Positions 60,395-64,000 of a stretch of DNA of 64,000 nucleotides are shown here, in pieces. The translations under genes were made by a program, and so were the position numbers. Position 1 is the first letter of the stretch, and each line of letters starts with the position of its first letter. Under the pieces are notes generated by a model. The model ran no database searches. It was not told where the DNA came from and saw only the letters and a program-made list of their open reading frames with translations. The DNA is from Streptomyces decoyicus (GTDB lineage: Bacteria > Actinomycetota > Actinomycetes > Streptomycetales > Streptomycetaceae). The DNA lies in assembly GCF_019880305.1 (NCBI RefSeq), contig NZ_CP082301.1, positions 7,254,001 through 7,318,000 on the forward strand, written 5' to 3'.

Positions 60395-61246
60395 ATGAGT
60401 TTTCCTCCGCCTCCGCCGCCGAACCAGCCGAATCAGCCGCCTCAGGGCACCCCGGGCGGCTATGGCCCGCCGGCCGGTGGCTACGGCCCGAGCGGTCAGG
60501 GCCAGGGCGGTTTCGGCCCGGGTGGCTACGGCCCGCCCGCGGGAGGCAACCAGCCCCCCGGCGGCTTCGGACCGCCCGCAGGCGGCGGCTACGGCCCTCC
60601 CGGGCCGGGTGGGCCCGGGGGCCCCGGCGGTTGGCAGCAGCCGCCCGGCCCGCCCGGCGGTGGCGGCAACGGCAAGACCATCGCAATGATCATCGGCGGT
60701 GGTGTGGTCGTGCTGGCCGCCGTCATCACCTTCATCGTGATCAACAACAGCGACGGCGGCAGCAACAACAACCGTGCCCAGTCGCCCGGTTCGAGCACCA
60801 GCGCCACACCGTCCGCGACGCCCTCCTACGGCGCCACCCCCACCGGGGCACCCACCGACAGCGACTTCGAGAGCAGCACGCCGACGCCCGACGACGACAA
60901 GATCCCCTTCTATCTGATGAAGGCCGGAGACTGCTACGACCGCCCGGCAGGCGGCGGCGGCAACAACGACAAGGCCTCCTGCAACGGCCCGCACGACGCC
61001 GAGGTCGTCACCATCCACCGCCTCGCATCCGGGCTGACGACCGAAACCGAGATCCGGGCCAAGGCGTCCTCGCTGTGCCGCAACGAGCTGCAGAGCAAGG
61101 CGGCCCGGCAGCCCAGGGGGACCGCCGAGGGCACCTACGTCCAGTACCCCACCCTCCAGGGCTACAGGATCGGCATCAAAACCGTCAGCTGTAGCCTGGC
61201 GGGCAACAGCACCGCCACCAAGAAGCTGACCCGGCCGCTTTCCTGA
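60395..61246 (+). CDS. Pro/Gly-rich membrane protein with septum-formation-like domain
   Basis: 283 residues. The first about 90 are PPPPPPNQ and repeated GGYGPPAGG units (disordered, cytoplasmic); one membrane helix follows (IAMIIGGGVVVLAAVITFIVI, residues about 95-116); a Ser/Thr/Pro-rich linker leads to an extracellular domain with GDCYDRP, NGPHDAEVVTIHRL and paired Cys, as in the actinobacterial septum-formation domain. The role is envelope- or division-linked by family only. It is divergent from the esterase gene. Confidence 0.85.
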   Translation: MSFPPPPPPNQPNQPPQGTPGGYGPPAGGYGPSGQGQGGFGPGGYGPPAGGNQPPGGFGPPAGGGYGPPGPGGPGGPGGWQQPPGPPGGGGNGKTIAMIIGGGVVVLAAVITFIVINNSDGGSNNNRAQSPGSSTSATPSATPSYGATPTGAPTDSDFESSTPTPDDDKIPFYLMKAGDCYDRPAGGGGNNDKASCNGPHDAEVVTIHRLASGLTTETEIRAKASSLCRNELQSKAARQPRGTAEGTYVQYPTLQGYRIGIKTVSCSLAGNSTATKKLTRPLS

Positions 61247-61407
61247 GCCGGACGGTCACCGCCGTCGTCGGCACCCCGTCGTCCACGAGACACCGCCCAC
61301 GAGACGGCCCTGAGCGTCGAACGCATCGGGGCCGTCCGTCCTGCCGAGGCCGTGGTCGTCGACGAGCGGGCGGTGCGCCGCCCGCCGCCGGCGACGCCCT
61401 CGACCGG

Positions 61408-62247
61408 TCAGCGGTCGACGCGCTTGCCCGCCGCGCCGGTGTCCGTGACCTCCCCGACCTCGGCGGCCGCCGGGTCCAGCACCCGCGCCAGGAAGGTCCG
61501 GGTCCGCTCGTGCTGCGGGGCGCCGACCACCTGCTCCGGCGTGCCCTCCTCGACGATCACCCCACCGTCCATGAACACCACCCGGTCGGCGACCTCCCGC
61601 GCAAAGCTCATCTCGTGGGTGACGACGAGCATCGTCATGCCTTCCTGCGCCAGCGCACGCATCACCGCCAGCACATCGCCGACCAGTTCGGGGTCCAGCG
61701 CCGAGGTCGGCTCGTCGAAGAGCATCAGCTCCGGTTCCATGGACAGCGCACGGGCGATGGCCACCCGCTGCTGCTGCCCGCCCGACAACTGCGCGGGATA
61801 GGCACCCGCCTTGTCGCTCAGCCCGACCCGTTCGAGATTGGCGCGGGCGATCCGCTCCGCCTCGCCGCGGTCGCGGCCCAGTACCCGCCGCTGGGCGATC
61901 GTCAGGTTCTCCAGCGCGGTCAGATGCGGAAAGAGGTTGAAGGCCTGGAAGACCATCCCGATCCGCCGCCGGACCCGGTCGATGTCCACATCCGGGTCGG
62001 TGACCTCGGTGCCGGCCACCACGACCCGCCCCGCGCTCGGCTCCTCCAGCAGGTTCACACAGCGCAACAGGGTCGACTTCCCGGACCCGGAGGGCCCGAT
62101 GACACACACCACCTCGCCGCGCGCCACCGAGAAGTCGATCCCGCGCAGCACCTCCAGCTCACCGAACGCCTTGCGCAGGCCCTGTACGTCGATGGCCTTC
62201 GCATCCGCCGTCTCCGGTGCCGCCTGGTCGGTCGTCACGCCGCTCAC
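61408..62247 (-). CDS. Polar amino-acid ABC transporter, ATP-binding protein
   Basis: 279 residues: Walker A GPSGSGKST, Q-loop, signature LSGGQQQRVAIARAL, Walker B LMLFDEPTSALD, and switch His in VVTHEM. It belongs to the GlnQ/GluA group energising glutamate/glutamine-type import. GTG 62247 overlaps the permease stop (GTGA). The C-terminal about 30 residues (TDTGAAGKRVDR region) are extra. Confidence 0.95.
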   Translation of the reverse strand: MSGVTTDQAAPETADAKAIDVQGLRKAFGELEVLRGIDFSVARGEVVCVIGPSGSGKSTLLRCVNLLEEPSAGRVVVAGTEVTDPDVDIDRVRRRIGMVFQAFNLFPHLTALENLTIAQRRVLGRDRGEAERIARANLERVGLSDKAGAYPAQLSGGQQQRVAIARALSMEPELMLFDEPTSALDPELVGDVLAVMRALAQEGMTMLVVTHEMSFAREVADRVVFMDGGVIVEEGTPEQVVGAPQHERTRTFLARVLDPAAAEVGEVTDTGAAGKRVDR

Positions 62248-63029
62248 CTGGCCTTCGCCGTACGGGCCTCCAGCCGACGGACCAGCTGGCCGAGCGGGAG
62301 GGTGATCACGAGATAGAGCAGCCCGGCGATCAGGATCGGGGTCAGGCTCTTGTGCTCATTGAGGGCGTCCCGGCCGAAGTTGGCCAGCTCGAACTGGGTG
62401 AGGGAGAGCCCCAGCAGATACACCAGCGAGGAGTCCTTGGTCAGCAGGATCAATTCATTGGTCAGTGGCGGCAGCACGATACGGAACGCCTGGGGAATGA
62501 CGATCGAGACCATTGCCCGGCCGTGCGACATCCCCAGGGAACGCGCCGCCTCGGTCTGCCCCTTGGGGACCGCCTGAATACCGGCCCGGATGGTCTCCGC
62601 CATATAGGCCGCGCCCACGAGCCCGAGCGACAGCATCACCGTGATGTTCATATCGAGCGCAACCTCGAAGGCCAGCGGCACACCGAAGCCGAGCGCGATG
62701 AACACCAGCAGACAGGGAATCCCGCGGAAGAACTCGATATAGGTGACGGCGAGCCAGCGGTAGGGCGGCACGGAGGAGAGCCGCATCAGTGCGAGCACCA
62801 GGCCGAGCGCCAGACCGAAACCGAAGCCGAGCAGGGTGTAGAGGACGGTGTTGACCAGCGCCGTGGTGATGATCTCCGGGAAGAGCGCCTTGGCGACCTC
62901 CACGTCGAAGAACGCCATCCGCAGCTGGTGCCAGTCGGCGACCAGCGCAAAGGCCACAACGGCGGCGACCAGCACGCCGTACTGCACGCTGCGGACCGCC
63001 CGCGCGCGCTGTCTTTTGGACAGTGACAT
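62244..63029 (-). CDS. Polar amino-acid ABC transporter, permease
   Basis: 261 residues with about five membrane helices and the HisM-type EAA loop EAARSLGMSHGRAMVSIVIPQ that docks on the ATPase. TYIEFFRGIPCLLVFI is typical of the family. ATG 63029 is preferred to the longer frame from 63068, which overlaps the binding-protein gene. Only one permease is encoded, so it likely forms a homodimer. Confidence 0.94.
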   Translation of the reverse strand: MSLSKRQRARAVRSVQYGVLVAAVVAFALVADWHQLRMAFFDVEVAKALFPEIITTALVNTVLYTLLGFGFGLALGLVLALMRLSSVPPYRWLAVTYIEFFRGIPCLLVFIALGFGVPLAFEVALDMNITVMLSLGLVGAAYMAETIRAGIQAVPKGQTEAARSLGMSHGRAMVSIVIPQAFRIVLPPLTNELILLTKDSSLVYLLGLSLTQFELANFGRDALNEHKSLTPILIAGLLYLVITLPLGQLVRRLEARTAKAR

Positions 63030-63040
63030 GACGGCCGGCC

Positions 63041-63838
63041 TCAGCTCTGCGGGGTGGTGCCGAACCACTTCTTGTAGATCCGGTCGTAACTCCCGTCGGA
63101 TTTCGCCTTCTTGATGACCGCGTTGACCTTCTTGCGCAGCGCGTCGTTCCCGGTGCGTACGCCGATGCCGTAATGCTCACCGGTGTTGAATTCCGCGGTG
63201 ACCTTGGTGTCCGGGTTCTGCTTCACATAGTCGAAGAGCACGCCGTTGTCATTGATGCCGGCAGCGACCTGCCCGGACTTCACGGCGGTCAGCAGCAGCC
63301 CCAGATCCTCGAACTCCACCAGCTCGACGCCCTTGCCGTGCTTCTTGGCGTAGATCCCGCCGGTGGTGGCCTTCTGGTATCCGAGCTTCTTGCCCTTGAG
63401 TTCCTCGACCTTCTTGAAGGGCTTGCCGGACTTCGTCAGCAGTGCCTGGGTGGCATTGAAATAGGGGTCGGAGAAATCCATGACCTTGTCCCGCGCGGAC
63501 GTGATCGTCATGCCGGCGGCGGCAAGATCGCATTTGCGGATGGTGAAGTCCTGGCCGGTCTCGATGCCTTCGAAGGGGGTATTGACGATCTCCTGCTTGA
63601 CGCCCAGGTCCTTGGCGACCAGGTCCACCAGATCCACATCGAACCCGACGACCTTGCCGTCCTTCTTCACCTGGAACGGCGCGTAGGGAAGATGGGTGCA
63701 GGTCTTCAAGGTCCCGGAGGAGACCAGCTCCAGACCACCGGAGCCCTTCTTCCCGTCGGACTTGGTGCTGCTGCACCCCGCCAGAACGACGATGGCCGCG
63801 GCAGCGGCTATGACAGGCAACGCGGAGCGAGCGGACAC
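63041..63838 (-). CDS. Polar amino-acid ABC transporter, substrate-binding lipoprotein
   Basis: 265 residues: signal peptide ending in lipobox VLAGCSS, then a family 3 solute-binding fold (TCTHLPYAPFQVKKDGKVVGFD, DLAAAGMTITSARDKVMDFSDPY, AGINDNGVLFDYV). GTG 63838 is preferred because GGAGG lies just upstream and the signal peptide starts there; an upstream ATG at 63898 would add 20 polar residues. First gene of the three-gene importer; glutamate- or glutamine-like substrate. Confidence 0.95.
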   Translation of the reverse strand: MSARSALPVIAAAAAIVVLAGCSSTKSDGKKGSGGLELVSSGTLKTCTHLPYAPFQVKKDGKVVGFDVDLVDLVAKDLGVKQEIVNTPFEGIETGQDFTIRKCDLAAAGMTITSARDKVMDFSDPYFNATQALLTKSGKPFKKVEELKGKKLGYQKATTGGIYAKKHGKGVELVEFEDLGLLLTAVKSGQVAAGINDNGVLFDYVKQNPDTKVTAEFNTGEHYGIGVRTGNDALRKKVNAVIKKAKSDGSYDRIYKKWFGTTPQS

Positions 63839-64000
63839 AGGCCCTCCAGGGGCAGGATGAACATCAACCAAGCCGTGCGTGCTGCGATGTGGCTGCATCC
63901 TGCCATCGGCCCGGGGCTCTGTCGCCGCTGCTTCGGTTGCGTCTGTGTAACGCCTTCGGCCCGCATCCGGGCCCGTGGCGACCGGCGGGCTCCGCTCCCG

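Overview
The window is high-GC DNA with strong G/C third-position bias, Streptomyces-type genes (LysX, EshA-like encapsulins, XylA/XylB/ROK, a septum-formation domain protein) and rare TTA codons. It reads as a Streptomyces chromosome segment. I saw no rRNA, tRNA, CRISPR array, integrase or transposase.

Layout. 1-5.2 kb: a five-gene, tightly spaced acyl-CoA operon (class III CoA-transferase, crotonase, acetoacetate decarboxylase-like, 3-hydroxyacyl-CoA dehydrogenase-like, acyl-CoA dehydrogenase). 5.4-9.3 kb: a translationally coupled trio of LodA-like CTQ quinoprotein oxidase, LodB-like flavoprotein and an unknown partner. 9.5-16.1 kb: a hypothetical protein, a 1017-residue membrane M48 peptidase, a TetR regulator divergent from a short-chain dehydrogenase, and an SRPBCC protein. 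16.1-23.3 kb: a sugar or polyol module (DeoR, MFS, two FGGY kinases, histidine phosphatase, 2-hydroxyacid dehydrogenase).

23.5-41.5 kb is the centrepiece: an iterative type I PKS / PUFA-synthase-like operon. The first synthase is NPD-NPD-KS-AT-ACP-KR. The second is KS-AT-DH-PPTase and is split by an apparent frameshift in a C-rich linker. A free ACP, an alpha/beta hydrolase, a glycosyltransferase, a zinc-ribbon methyltransferase and a degenerate GHMP-kinase-like protein follow with overlapping starts and stops. Three in-frame TTA codons lie in the two synthases, so bldA control is likely. The product is probably a glycosylated, methylated secondary lipid or polyene, but its structure cannot be read from the sequence.

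41.5-51.8 kb: a secreted phosphoesterase, LysX, an Ig-type lipoprotein, a small membrane protein with a NarK-type MFS transporter, and three exported proteins (phosphodiester glycosidase, PI-PLC/GDPD-like, amidase). 52-60.3 kb: two tandem Family 2B encapsulin shell proteins lie co-directional with a ROK regulator and xylulokinase, opposite xylose isomerase, with an acetyl xylan esterase beyond. No terpene cyclase cargo gene is adjacent. 60.4-63.9 kb: a Pro/Gly-rich septum-formation-domain membrane protein and a polar amino-acid ABC importer (ATPase, permease, binding protein).
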